From positions 21,433-85,432 of the forward strand of contig JBBDUV010000094.1 in the NCBI GenBank assembly GCA_040903745.1: 64,000 nucleotides of DNA, written 5' to 3'. A program made the position numbers and the translations under genes. Below, piece after piece: positions 7,282 to 15,690 of this stretch; the stretch's first letter is position 1; the number at the start of each line of letters is the position of its first letter. The notes beneath the pieces are model-generated. The model did no database searches, had not been told where the DNA came from, and saw nothing but the letters and a program-made list of their open reading frames with translations. Source of the DNA: M55B112 sp040903745. Lineage in GTDB: Bacteria; Bacteroidota; Bacteroidia; Bacteroidales; GCA-2748055.

Positions 7282-10051
7282 CTTCGAGCCAGTTTTCTCC
7301 ATCATTCATCTCTACAAGGAGAGGAACAGATAATTCCACTGCCTTTTCCATAGAACTTTTTACAATCTTTTTAACCTGGTTCAGTTCATCTGCCGGAACG
7401 TTGAAGTTTAGCTCATCATGAACCTGAATAACCATTTCAGCTTTGAGGTCATTTTTCCGGAATGCATCATAAATTGACACCATGGCAATTTTTATGATAT
7501 CTGCGGCTGTGCCCTGAATCGGAGTGTTTATAGCGTTTCGTTCAGCGTTTCCCCGAATCATGGAATTCCTGGAATGTATATCCGGTAAATTTCTCTTTCT
7601 ACCAAACATGGTTTCTACATATCCCTTCTCTTTCGCCCTCTCTTTGCAATAATCCATGTACTCCTTTACTCCCGGATATGTGGCAAAATAGCCATCGATG
7701 AGCTGTTTGGCCTCTGCGCGGGGAATTCTCATCCTTTGAGATAGTCCGAAAGCAGAAATACCATAAATAATACCAAAATTTGCTGTTTTGGCCCTGGATC
7801 TCATCTCCCTGGTAACATTTTCAGGATCGACACCATACACTTTTGAGGCTGTAGTGGTATGGATATCTTCGTTGTTCAAAAAGGCGTGAATCATATTTTC
7901 ATCCTTGCTCAGATGAGCCATTATTCTTAATTCGATCTGTGAATAGTCGGCCGACAGGAATTTGTGCTGTTTGTCAGAGCTGGTAAAAGCTCTTCTGATC
8001 TCTCTTCCACGCTCTTCTCTTATGGGAATGTTTTGCAAATTAGGTTTATTGGAAGATAGTCTTCCTGTGGCAACAAGGGTTTGATTAAAAGAGGTGTGCA
8101 ATCTATTGGTTTTAGGGTGCAATAATGTAGGAAGGGCCTCTACATAAGTGTTTAATAACTTACGCGTGGACCTGTATTCCAACACTTCACCAACGATCTC
8201 ATGTTTATCGACCAGATTTACCAAAATATCTTCACTGGTACTGTATTGCCGGGTTCTGGTCTTTTTTGCTCCAGTCTGGATCTTTAATCTATCAAATAGT
8301 ATCTCTCCCAGTTGTTTTGGCGAACTGATATTAAATTCCTGTCCGGCCAAATTAAAAATTCGTTTTTCCTTGTCTAACAGGTTCTCTCTTAAAGCAGCAG
8401 CAAATTCCTTTAAAGCCGCTTTATCCAGTGATACCCCTTTATGCTCCATCTCCATCAAAACACGGACCAGTGGCATTTCAATGTTTTCCGATAATTCCAA
8501 TAGTTTTTTCTCCTGTAGTTCTTTCGACAAACGTTCATACATTTGCCAGGTTATATCGGCATCCTCACATGCATAATCCTTTACAATTTCTGGATCTAAA
8601 TCCTTAAAATTCTTCTGATTTCTCCCCTTCTCACCTATCAAAAATTCAGTCTTAATCTTTGAATACTTCAGATAATCTTCAGCCATGGCATCGATCCCAT
8701 GGCGTTTCTCCGGTGCGACCAGATAATGTGCAACCATTGTATCAAATAACCGCCCCTTAACCTCAATACCATAGTTTTTAAGAATATGCAGATCATATTT
8801 CAAATTTTGTCCTACAACCAATAGATCTTCACGCTTAAAGATCTTTTTAAGTGCGCCAAGCCTTACAGGTTTTCCGGAGAATTCTTTTGAAATATCCAGG
8901 TAAAACGCTTCATGGGATTTCCAGCAAAATGATATTCCAACAATTTCACTATCAATGATATCAAGACCTGTGGTTTCGGTGTCAAAGCAGAAGGATTCCA
9001 GGTTTTCAAGGTTTTCAATTAGTGAGTTAAATTCCTCTTCAGAGGTTATGCTCTTATATTCATGCTCAATATTTAGTATTGTATTCAATGATGATAAATT
9101 GTTTGAATTATGTTGAATTGAAGACTCAAATAAAGATGTCTGAACTTCAGATTTAAAATTACTTATAGGTTTTTCTATACCCAATATTCTGCTTTTAAGA
9201 TTTTTAAAATTCAACTCGTCGAAAATCTTTTCCAGTGGTTCATTATCCAATGGTTGTCGCATTGCCAATTCCAGATCATATTCCAGCGGAACGTCCACCC
9301 TGATTCGGGCAAGAATTTTTGAAAGCTGAACCTGTTCAATGGAATTCTCCAGGTTTTCCTTTTGTTTTCCCTTTAGCAAACCGATATTTTCGTACACTCC
9401 TTCTATGGATCCGAATTGTTCGATAAGTTTTTTTGCTGTTTTTTCTCCTATACCCGGAGCTCCGGGAATATTATCTGATGTGTCGCCCCAAAGTGCAAGT
9501 ATATCTATAACCTGTTCGGGACTTTTTATTCCAAATTTCTCCATTACTTCCGGAATTCCCCATACTTCTGGTGGATTCCCGGATCTTCCAGGTTTATACA
9601 TGAAGATATTTTTGCTTACCAGTTGGGTAAAATCCTTATCCGGAGTTACCATATAAACTTCATAACCTTTCTGTTCCGCAGATTTGGCAATGGTTCCAAT
9701 AACATCATCAGCCTCAAATCCAGGTTTTTCGATTACTGGAATTTTAAACGCTTTTAGCAGCTGCTTAATCCATGGAATAGCCTCTTTAATCTCCTCAGGA
9801 GTAATATCCCGGTTTGCTTTATATGGCTTGTACATTTCGTGTCTGAAAGTTGGACCGGAGGCGTCAAAGGCCGCGATTATATGGGTGGGGTTTTCTTTTC
9901 TCAATAATTCATCCAGAGTCAGTGTAAAACCGAAAACAGTTGACGTATTCATCCCCCCTGAGTTCTTCATTGGATTATTAATAAATGCATAGTAAGATCG
10001 AAAGATCAGGGCATAACTGTCTAATAAATAAAGTTTTTTTGAATTGTCCAT
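7274..10051 (-). CDS. polA: DNA polymerase I
   Basis: Removes RNA primers and fills gaps in replication and excision repair. At 925 residues it has the full three-domain layout. The 5'-nuclease is at 1-290 (acidic residues in 'GFEADDVIGTIAK', helix-hairpin-helix 'GAPGIGEKTAKKLIEQFG'). The 3'-5' exonuclease at about 335-520 keeps its metal residues ('FDTETTGLD', 'YACEDADITW'), so proofreading is likely active. The polymerase domain at about 560-925 has 'DYSQIELRIMAHLS', 'RSRAKTANFGIIYGIS' and 'QVHDELNF'. It lies 10 bp after queD on the same strand and may share its transcript. Confidence 0.97.
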   Translation of the reverse strand: MDNSKKLYLLDSYALIFRSYYAFINNPMKNSGGMNTSTVFGFTLTLDELLRKENPTHIIAAFDASGPTFRHEMYKPYKANRDITPEEIKEAIPWIKQLLKAFKIPVIEKPGFEADDVIGTIAKSAEQKGYEVYMVTPDKDFTQLVSKNIFMYKPGRSGNPPEVWGIPEVMEKFGIKSPEQVIDILALWGDTSDNIPGAPGIGEKTAKKLIEQFGSIEGVYENIGLLKGKQKENLENSIEQVQLSKILARIRVDVPLEYDLELAMRQPLDNEPLEKIFDELNFKNLKSRILGIEKPISNFKSEVQTSLFESSIQHNSNNLSSLNTILNIEHEYKSITSEEEFNSLIENLENLESFCFDTETTGLDIIDSEIVGISFCWKSHEAFYLDISKEFSGKPVRLGALKKIFKREDLLVVGQNLKYDLHILKNYGIEVKGRLFDTMVAHYLVAPEKRHGIDAMAEDYLKYSKIKTEFLIGEKGRNQKNFKDLDPEIVKDYACEDADITWQMYERLSKELQEKKLLELSENIEMPLVRVLMEMEHKGVSLDKAALKEFAAALRENLLDKEKRIFNLAGQEFNISSPKQLGEILFDRLKIQTGAKKTRTRQYSTSEDILVNLVDKHEIVGEVLEYRSTRKLLNTYVEALPTLLHPKTNRLHTSFNQTLVATGRLSSNKPNLQNIPIREERGREIRRAFTSSDKQHKFLSADYSQIELRIMAHLSKDENMIHAFLNNEDIHTTTASKVYGVDPENVTREMRSRAKTANFGIIYGISAFGLSQRMRIPRAEAKQLIDGYFATYPGVKEYMDYCKERAKEKGYVETMFGRKRNLPDIHSRNSMIRGNAERNAINTPIQGTAADIIKIAMVSIYDAFRKNDLKAEMVIQVHDELNFNVPADELNQVKKIVKSSMEKAVELSVPLLVEMNDGENWLEAH

Positions 10052-10061
10052 TCAATTAAGA

Positions 10062-10526
10062 TTAATTATCAGACGCATACCATTCTGCGTATGATGTTGC
10101 AGTTTCAAAGAGTTTCAGGGAATGGAGTGACAATCCGGCAGGTAATTTAGAAATAATTATGTCAGCAACATGGGATACGAGGTTTTCGCAGGTGGGCTGA
10201 AAATCAAACACAAAGACCTTTTCATACAACTTTTTTACACTATCAAGGCCCTCCCCTTCAGCATTTTTATAAACAACCAAACTGTGGTCCAAAATATCTG
10301 TTACATGTTGTTTAACAATTGCCTTTAGTTCCTTAAAATCCACCACCATTCCAAATTTCACGTTGTTTTCATCCATAATAGGCGATCCGGACACGGTAAC
10401 AAAGAGCTTATAACTGTGGCCATGAATATTTTTACAGGGCCCATCATAATTCCATAAAGCATGCGCCATTTCAAATGTAAATTCCTTGGTTACCCTAATT
10501 ATCCTCATTCGATAATGTCTATTCAT
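10062..10526 (-). CDS. queD: 6-carboxy-5,6,7,8-tetrahydropterin synthase
   Basis: Converts dihydroneopterin triphosphate to 6-carboxytetrahydropterin in queuosine (7-deazaguanine) synthesis. It has the PTPS fold signature: zinc His in 'FEMAHAL' and 'IHGHSYKL', and the catalytic Cys in 'GPCKNIHGH'. The first Met at 10526 (154 residues) overlaps the ArsR stop by 8 bp; Met at 10508 gives 148 residues and a more typical N-terminus ('MRIIRVTKEFTFEMAHAL'). No queC, queE or queF is in the window. The overlap with the ArsR gene suggests translational coupling. Confidence 0.9.
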   Translation of the reverse strand: MNRHYRMRIIRVTKEFTFEMAHALWNYDGPCKNIHGHSYKLFVTVSGSPIMDENNVKFGMVVDFKELKAIVKQHVTDILDHSLVVYKNAEGEGLDSVKKLYEKVFVFDFQPTCENLVSHVADIIISKLPAGLSLHSLKLFETATSYAEWYASDN

Positions 10527-10827
10527 TAAAACATGCGCAATTGCTTACACATTCCATAAGTTTCTTAAAATTTCTATTCTTTAATGAATAATATGTGTTT
10601 TTCCCTTCACGCCGTGAATTCAGAATTCCCTTATCTTTTAGTATCCCCAGATGATGCGAGGCCGTTGATTGTTCAATATGCGCCAAACGGTGAATTTCAG
10701 TTACATTAAACTCCTCTCCTTCTGATAAGTAACCAAGTATGGCCAACCGCATTGGGTTAGCAATGGCCCTCATCATATTGGCCGCGATATCAATCCGGCC
10801 GGGGTCAATTTGTGCAAAAGTTGACAT
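10519..10827 (-). CDS. ArsR-family winged-helix regulator with Cys-rich tail
   Basis: Small (102 residues) DNA-binding repressor of the ArsR/SmtB fold. The helix-turn-helix is clear: 'MRLAILGYLSEGEEFNVTEI' followed by 'QSTASHHLGILKDKGIL', with the wing 'SRREGKNTYYSL'. The last residues carry three cysteines in the pattern C-x3-C-x-C, a possible metal or thiol site at the dimer interface, but the ligand cannot be read from sequence. It is the first gene of an apparent ArsR-queD-polA unit and may control queD, a zinc enzyme. Confidence 0.88.
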   Translation of the reverse strand: MSTFAQIDPGRIDIAANMMRAIANPMRLAILGYLSEGEEFNVTEIHRLAHIEQSTASHHLGILKDKGILNSRREGKNTYYSLKNRNFKKLMECVSNCACFNE

Positions 10828-10863
10828 AGCTTTTCACTTGAATCATTTAAAAATCCTTATATG

Positions 10864-10871
10864 CAAATATA
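10864..10871 (-). promoter_or_regulatory. TAnnTTTG -7 element before the ArsR gene
   Basis: Minus-strand TATATTTG lies 37 bp before ATG 10827. It would drive ArsR-queD-polA. It lies inside a weak open frame (10847-11095), which speaks against that frame being a gene. Confidence 0.45.
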
Positions 10872-11174
10872 TTAATATTTATACGTTTGCTTATCATTAA
10901 GCACCCTGTTTTAAATCCTTCTTTTTTCAGATCGTCAAAAGCCAGGCTTACTATGTCAGGAAATAGATCGCTATCGCTTTTAAATGAGTTATTTCTGACA
11001 AGCTTAATGAAGATATCAAACAGTTGATATAAATTATAATACATACTAAAAGACAGATGTGTAACCAGAAAATAACAATGTACAGTTTTCAACAAATACC
11101 GATTTACGATTATTAAAAAATATAACTGTTAAGCCGGTGAATTATTATAAATTTGCCAATGTAAGTTAATTTCT
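10872..11174. other. Divergent intergenic region, ArsR / polyprenyl synthase
   Basis: About 300 bp, very AT-rich. Apart from promoter-like elements at either end nothing is supported. An 82-codon minus-strand open frame spans it but lacks family features and contains the ArsR promoter element. Confidence 0.4.
11148..11155 (+). promoter_or_regulatory. TAnnTTTG -7 element before the polyprenyl synthase gene
   Basis: TAAATTTG lies 20 bp before ATG 11175, so the transcript would have a very short leader. No obvious -33 TTTG is present. Confidence 0.4.
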
Positions 11175-12149
11175 ATGTTAAAATTGAGTGATATACGCAG
11201 GCCTGTTGACAAAGAAATGAGGGTTTTTCAAAACAGTTTCAGGTCAGCCATACAAAGTGATGTTAAGTTGTTAAATATTATTGCATCATATATTTTACGC
11301 AATAAGGGAAAGCAGATGCGGCCGCTATTCGTTTTTCTCACTGCAAAGATGGTTGGCAAAATCACTGATTCGACCTATACGGCTGCATCTCTTATAGAAT
11401 TAATGCATACGGCAACACTCATCCATGATGATGTTGTAGATGAATCGTATCAGCGACGCGGATTATTCTCCATGAATGCAATATGGAAATCCAAGTTATC
11501 TGTTTTGATGGGAGATTATTTTCTTGCCCGGGGATTATTACTGGCCACATCAAAAAACGACCACGGGTTACTGAATATTGTTTCTGATACGGTCAGGGAG
11601 ATGAGCGAAGGAGAGTTGCTTCAATTACAAAAATCACGAAATTTAAGTGTTGATACCAACTCATATTATGAAGTAATCAGAAAAAAAACGGCTACGCTGA
11701 TCGCCTCTTGCACTGCAAGTGGAGCGAAATCTGCCGGAGCTTCCAATGAAGAGATGAATGCGCTTTATAATATGGGCATTGATATTGGAATGGCTTTTCA
11801 GATCAAGGATGATCTCTTTGATTACCAACCACAGGGATTGATTGGAAAACCCACAGGGAACGATTTAAAAGAAAAGAAATTTACATTGCCCTTGATATAC
11901 GCTCTTGAACAAAGCGGATCTTCGGAAAAGCGCTCTATTATTAAATTGATCCGCAACGGAAGTATGAATGCAAATAAGATTCGTCACGTTGTAGAATTTG
12001 TGAATGATAAGGAGGGGCTGATTTTTGCAGAGCGAAAGATGAATGAATTTAAGGACAGGGCAGATGAAGTGCTCAGAAGTTATCCCGAATCGGAATCCCG
12101 TCAGTCATTACTCGATCTGGTCTCTTTTACAGTCCAACGCACCAAGTGA
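11175..12149 (+). CDS. Polyprenyl (octaprenyl-type) diphosphate synthase
   Basis: Condenses isopentenyl units onto an allylic diphosphate, probably to make the side chain of menaquinone. It has 324 residues. The first Asp-rich motif is 'LIHDDVVDESYQRRG' (about 88-102); the 'GNKGKQMRPLF'-like substrate motif appears as 'NKGKQMRPLFVFL'; the second Asp-rich motif is 'QIKDDLFDY' (about 214-222). Spacing at the first motif is DDxxD, as in long-chain trans-prenyl synthases. Exact chain length cannot be read. It takes the end products of the MEP route, of which ispD and ispG are in this window. It ends 4 bp from the convergent uvrC stop. Confidence 0.9.
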   Translation: MLKLSDIRRPVDKEMRVFQNSFRSAIQSDVKLLNIIASYILRNKGKQMRPLFVFLTAKMVGKITDSTYTAASLIELMHTATLIHDDVVDESYQRRGLFSMNAIWKSKLSVLMGDYFLARGLLLATSKNDHGLLNIVSDTVREMSEGELLQLQKSRNLSVDTNSYYEVIRKKTATLIASCTASGAKSAGASNEEMNALYNMGIDIGMAFQIKDDLFDYQPQGLIGKPTGNDLKEKKFTLPLIYALEQSGSSEKRSIIKLIRNGSMNANKIRHVVEFVNDKEGLIFAERKMNEFKDRADEVLRSYPESESRQSLLDLVSFTVQRTK

Positions 12150-12153
12150 TCAA

Positions 12154-13968
12154 TCAGGTTCCCGGGTTTGTAAAATATGCAACAATTTTTTTTGCTTTTG
12201 ATTTGTCGAGTAAAATGGATAACTCTTCTTCGCTTGCCTTTCTTATTGACTCAATGGACTTATACGTTTTGTACAACTTTTGAATAGAGCCCTCTCCTAT
12301 TCCCTGAATGGAAAGAAGTCCGGAATGAATCATCTCCCTGGATCTTTTCAATCTGTGAAACTCAATTCCAAACCGATGCGCTTCATTTCTTAACTGCTGT
12401 ATCAAACGTAAGGACTCCGAATTTTTATCAATATACAGTGGTACCGGATCTTCAGGAAAATAGATCTCTTCAAGTTTTTTTGCAATCCCAATGATTGCCA
12501 CCACACTTCTCAGTTTAAGCCTTTCAATACTTTTCATAGCTGCATTCAGCTGGCCTTTTCCTCCATCTACAATCACCAATTGGGGTATTTCTTTCTTTTC
12601 CTCAATTAATCGCCGGTATCTTCTATATACCACCTCTTCCATGGATGCAAAGTCGTTCGCTCCGGTAACTAATTGGATGTTGTAATGCCTGTACTCTTTT
12701 TTTGCCGGTTTCGCGTTTCTAAATACTACACATGCTGCAACCGGCTGGGACCCCAGGATATTGCTGTTGTCAAAACATTCAATATGCTCAGGGATCTTTT
12801 CCATCCTAAGGTCCTTTTGCAGGGTTTTCAGGATTCGTTGAGATGAATCTTTGTTTCGGTTATCTGTTTCCCTTCTCTTTTTTTCAATTTTATACAACCT
12901 TGCATTTCTTTCAGAGAGCTCAAGGAGTTTTCTCTTATCGCCTCTCTTGGGCACAATAATTTTATACCATGATAACTCCTCTGATAAATCCAATGGCAGT
13001 ATGATCTCTTTTGCATCACTTCGCACTCTTTTTTTTATATCAATGATCGCAAAGGCCAAAATTTCTCTGGTTGACTCTTTAAGCCGCTTCCTAATTTCGA
13101 CTGTATGTGACTGTATTACAGATCCTTTCGTTATTTTTAAGTAGTTGACAATCGCATATTTTTCCTCATCTACGATACTATATACATCTACATTGTTTAT
13201 AGAAGGATTAACAATGGTTGATTTTGTCTGAAATTGCTGTAGCGCTTCAACCTTTGATTTAATATTTCCTGCCTCTTCGAATTTATACTCTTTAGCAAGA
13301 TTTTTCATCTTCTTTTTTAAAAAAGAGATAACCCCTTGCAAATTTCCTTTCAGTATTTCGTGAATCTGATCTATTGATTCGTTATACGAGGAGGCTTCCT
13401 GTAATCCTTCACAAGGACCCCTACAATTTTCAATATGATACTCAAGGCAAACCCTGAATTTACCAGCACGAATGTTCTCCTCTTCCAAATTAAGTTTACA
13501 GGTTCTTGGCTGGTATAACTGATGAATCAGATCGAGCAATGTTCTTGCAGTTGATGCGGAGGTGTAAGGTCCATAATACCTTGAGCCGTCATGAACAACA
13601 TTTCTGGTAAGAAATACCCTTGGAAAGGGTTCGTTCTTTATACATATCCACGGAAAAGTTTTATCATCTTTCAGGAGGACATTATATTTGGGAAGCAATT
13701 TTTTGATCAGGCTGTTTTCCAGTAACAATGCATCTGATTCAGTATTTACTACAATATGACGAATGTCAGCAATTTTGTCTACAAGAACATGAACCTTATA
13801 ACTTTCATGTCTGTTTTTTTGAAAATAGGAAGAAACTCTTTTCCGTAGGTTTTTCGCCTTCCCTACATAAAGTATTTTTCCTGTCGAGTCATAAAATTGG
13901 TATACCCCCGGATCTTCTGGAAGTGTTCTAAGTATTTTTAGGATTTCCTTATTCTTTTTAACACTCAT
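12154..13968 (-). CDS. uvrC: Excinuclease ABC subunit C
   Basis: Makes both incisions around bulky DNA lesions with UvrB in nucleotide excision repair. Start at 13968 (604 residues) is preferred over 14010, because the latter lies inside ade; 13968 lies 4 bp after the ade stop. Domains in order are an N-terminal GIY-YIG nuclease ('GVYQFYDSTGKILYVGKAKN'), the cysteine-containing region ('CLEYHIENCRGPCEG'), the UVR segment that binds UvrB (about 200-240), and the RNase H-like nuclease with 'ECFDNSNILG' and 'VIVDGGKGQLNAA'. Tandem helix-hairpin-helix motifs follow at the C-terminus ('LLSIQGIGEGSIQKLYK'). uvrA and uvrB are not in the window. Confidence 0.95.
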   Translation of the reverse strand: MSVKKNKEILKILRTLPEDPGVYQFYDSTGKILYVGKAKNLRKRVSSYFQKNRHESYKVHVLVDKIADIRHIVVNTESDALLLENSLIKKLLPKYNVLLKDDKTFPWICIKNEPFPRVFLTRNVVHDGSRYYGPYTSASTARTLLDLIHQLYQPRTCKLNLEEENIRAGKFRVCLEYHIENCRGPCEGLQEASSYNESIDQIHEILKGNLQGVISFLKKKMKNLAKEYKFEEAGNIKSKVEALQQFQTKSTIVNPSINNVDVYSIVDEEKYAIVNYLKITKGSVIQSHTVEIRKRLKESTREILAFAIIDIKKRVRSDAKEIILPLDLSEELSWYKIIVPKRGDKRKLLELSERNARLYKIEKKRRETDNRNKDSSQRILKTLQKDLRMEKIPEHIECFDNSNILGSQPVAACVVFRNAKPAKKEYRHYNIQLVTGANDFASMEEVVYRRYRRLIEEKKEIPQLVIVDGGKGQLNAAMKSIERLKLRSVVAIIGIAKKLEEIYFPEDPVPLYIDKNSESLRLIQQLRNEAHRFGIEFHRLKRSREMIHSGLLSIQGIGEGSIQKLYKTYKSIESIRKASEEELSILLDKSKAKKIVAYFTNPGT

Positions 13969-13972
13969 TTTT

Positions 13973-15598
13973 TTAATAAAACAAAGATGTAAATGAAAAG
14001 GTGTTTCCACTGAAAAGTCCTTTGTCGCTCAGTTTCAATTCTGGAATTACCAACAAAGCCATAAAGGCAAGGGTCATAAATGGAGCTTTCATATCAGATC
14101 CCATCTTCCTTGCAATAGTTGTCAGCTCGGAATATTTTTGCGCGGCATGCTCTACAGAACCACTTGACATGATGCCGGCAATTTCAAGGGGAAGGCCAAA
14201 CAAGTCTTTTCCATCATGGGCAACAATACCACCCCTATATTCAATTATTTTGTTAATAGCCTCTTTCATATACCTGTCATCTGTACCAACACAAATTATA
14301 TTGTGACTATCGTGAGCAATACTTGAAGCCAATGCCCCCTTCTGTAGTTTAAAACCATTTACAAAACCAATTGCCGGATTAGATTGAAAATAGCGGTTAA
14401 CTACTGCCATTTTTAAAACATCCCTATCTGTATTGCTAATTACATTCCCGTTCTCAACTTTAGGCGTCTCTTTGATCTCTTTGGTAATTAATTCACCATC
14501 AATTGTCTGGATTACTCTGATGCTTTTTCCATCTACCTTAACTGCCAGATCCTTCTCTTCTATCGTTTTTATATTGAACTGGTTCGGTTTTTCTGGTTGG
14601 TCAAAATCAATATTTACTGTTTCATTAGAAAAAACCGCTTTCCCATCAATAAATGTTTCAACTATATTAAAATCTTCCAGGGAGTCAACAATAATAAAAT
14701 CTGCCGGATCTCCTTCCCTTAATAGACCCACTTCTAAATTATAATGTTCAGCTGCATTTAATCCTGCAGCCCTTAAAACATCAAACAGATCATAGCCTTC
14801 TCTTATAGCTCTTCTGACAAAGAGGTTAATATGTCCTTTCAATAAATCATCCGGATGGAGATCGTCGGTACAAAACATGATCTTCTCCGGATGCTCTTTT
14901 AATAAAGGGATAAGCGCATTGAAATTCTTGGCCCCACTCCCCTCTCTAATTAAGATTTTAAACCCCTTTGAAATTTTTTCTTTCGCTTCATTATATGTAA
15001 AACATTCATGATCTGTAGAAATACCAGCGGCGCTGTAAATTTCTAAGTCCCCTCCGGTTAACCCTGGTGCATGACCATCAATGGGTACTCCCATCGACTT
15101 TGCCAAATATATCTTTTCCATAACACCAGCCTCACCGTGTAAAACACCAGGATAGTTCATCATTTCGGACAAATAGCCAACGCCCGGAATTTTTAAGATT
15201 TCTTCAACTTCATGGACATCAATTGCCGCTCCAGAAGATTCGAAAGAGGTGGCCGGCACACAACTTGGTGCCCCAAACATTATTTTCAAGGGCGTTTTTC
15301 TTCCATCTACAACCATAAAAACCACCCCTTCTTTTCCCAGCACATTAGCAATCTCATGAGGATCCGAAACAACAGCAACCGTGCCGTGGCGAATCGCCGC
15401 TTTCGAAAAGGAGACGGGTGTAACCATTGAACTTTCAATGTGAATATGCGCGTCTACAAAGCCTGGAAGAATAAAATGATTCGGAGCTTTTCCGGATTCT
15501 TCTATAGAATATATATTACCATTCTTTATCCTTATTTCCGCCGGATAAATTTTGCGTCGATGAATGTCCACTAAATTTGATTGAAGTCGCATCTGCAA
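13973..15598 (-). CDS. ade: Adenine deaminase
   Basis: Deaminates adenine to hypoxanthine for purine salvage. At 541 residues it has the amidohydrolase-type metal motif 'GFVDAHIHIESSM' (about 50), 'GHAPGLTGGDLEIY', the 'FCTDDLHPDDLL' segment, and the C-terminal domain specific to Ade ('GASSI'-like 'GALASSIAHDSHNIICVG', 'GGIVAHDGK'). The first Met is at 15598; Met3 at 15592 is equally possible. Two parS-like sites separate it from mnmG. It precedes uvrC by 4 bp on the same strand. Confidence 0.93.
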   Translation of the reverse strand: MQMRLQSNLVDIHRRKIYPAEIRIKNGNIYSIEESGKAPNHFILPGFVDAHIHIESSMVTPVSFSKAAIRHGTVAVVSDPHEIANVLGKEGVVFMVVDGRKTPLKIMFGAPSCVPATSFESSGAAIDVHEVEEILKIPGVGYLSEMMNYPGVLHGEAGVMEKIYLAKSMGVPIDGHAPGLTGGDLEIYSAAGISTDHECFTYNEAKEKISKGFKILIREGSGAKNFNALIPLLKEHPEKIMFCTDDLHPDDLLKGHINLFVRRAIREGYDLFDVLRAAGLNAAEHYNLEVGLLREGDPADFIIVDSLEDFNIVETFIDGKAVFSNETVNIDFDQPEKPNQFNIKTIEEKDLAVKVDGKSIRVIQTIDGELITKEIKETPKVENGNVISNTDRDVLKMAVVNRYFQSNPAIGFVNGFKLQKGALASSIAHDSHNIICVGTDDRYMKEAINKIIEYRGGIVAHDGKDLFGLPLEIAGIMSSGSVEHAAQKYSELTTIARKMGSDMKAPFMTLAFMALLVIPELKLSDKGLFSGNTFSFTSLFY

Positions 15599-15634
15599 TG
15601 ATATTATTTATTGGGTCTGGCCAAGAACCCTACT

Positions 15635-15670
15635 CGCCCTATCTTTTGTTCCACGTGGAACGTTAGGGCG
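15635..15670. repeat. Inverted repeat enclosing the first parS palindrome
   Basis: CGCCCTA (15635-15641) and TAGGGCG (15664-15670) flank the palindrome at 15648-15661 and together could fold into a long hairpin in mnmG transcripts. It may double as a 3'-end structure for mnmG. Confidence 0.45.
15647..15662. other. parS-like ParB-binding palindrome, copy 1
   Basis: TGTTCCACGTGGAACG contains the perfect 14-bp palindrome GTTCCACGTGGAAC and matches 15 of 16 positions of the chromosomal parS consensus TGTTNCACGTGNAACA. It lies in the mnmG-ade spacer, 26 bp centre to centre from a second copy. Confidence 0.8.
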
Positions 15671-15672
15671 CA

Positions 15673-15688
15673 TGTTCCACGTGGAACA
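15673..15688. other. parS-like ParB-binding palindrome, copy 2
   Basis: TGTTCCACGTGGAACA is a perfect 16-bp palindrome and matches every specified position of the parS consensus. It begins 3 bp beyond the mnmG stop. ParB spreading from such sites organises the origin region for segregation. ParA and ParB genes are not in the window. Confidence 0.85.
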
Positions 15689-15690
15689 TA

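Noticed and set aside
10847..11095. 82-codon minus-strand frame upstream of the ArsR gene
   Set aside because: No family features, AT-driven composition, and it contains the likely ArsR promoter element.
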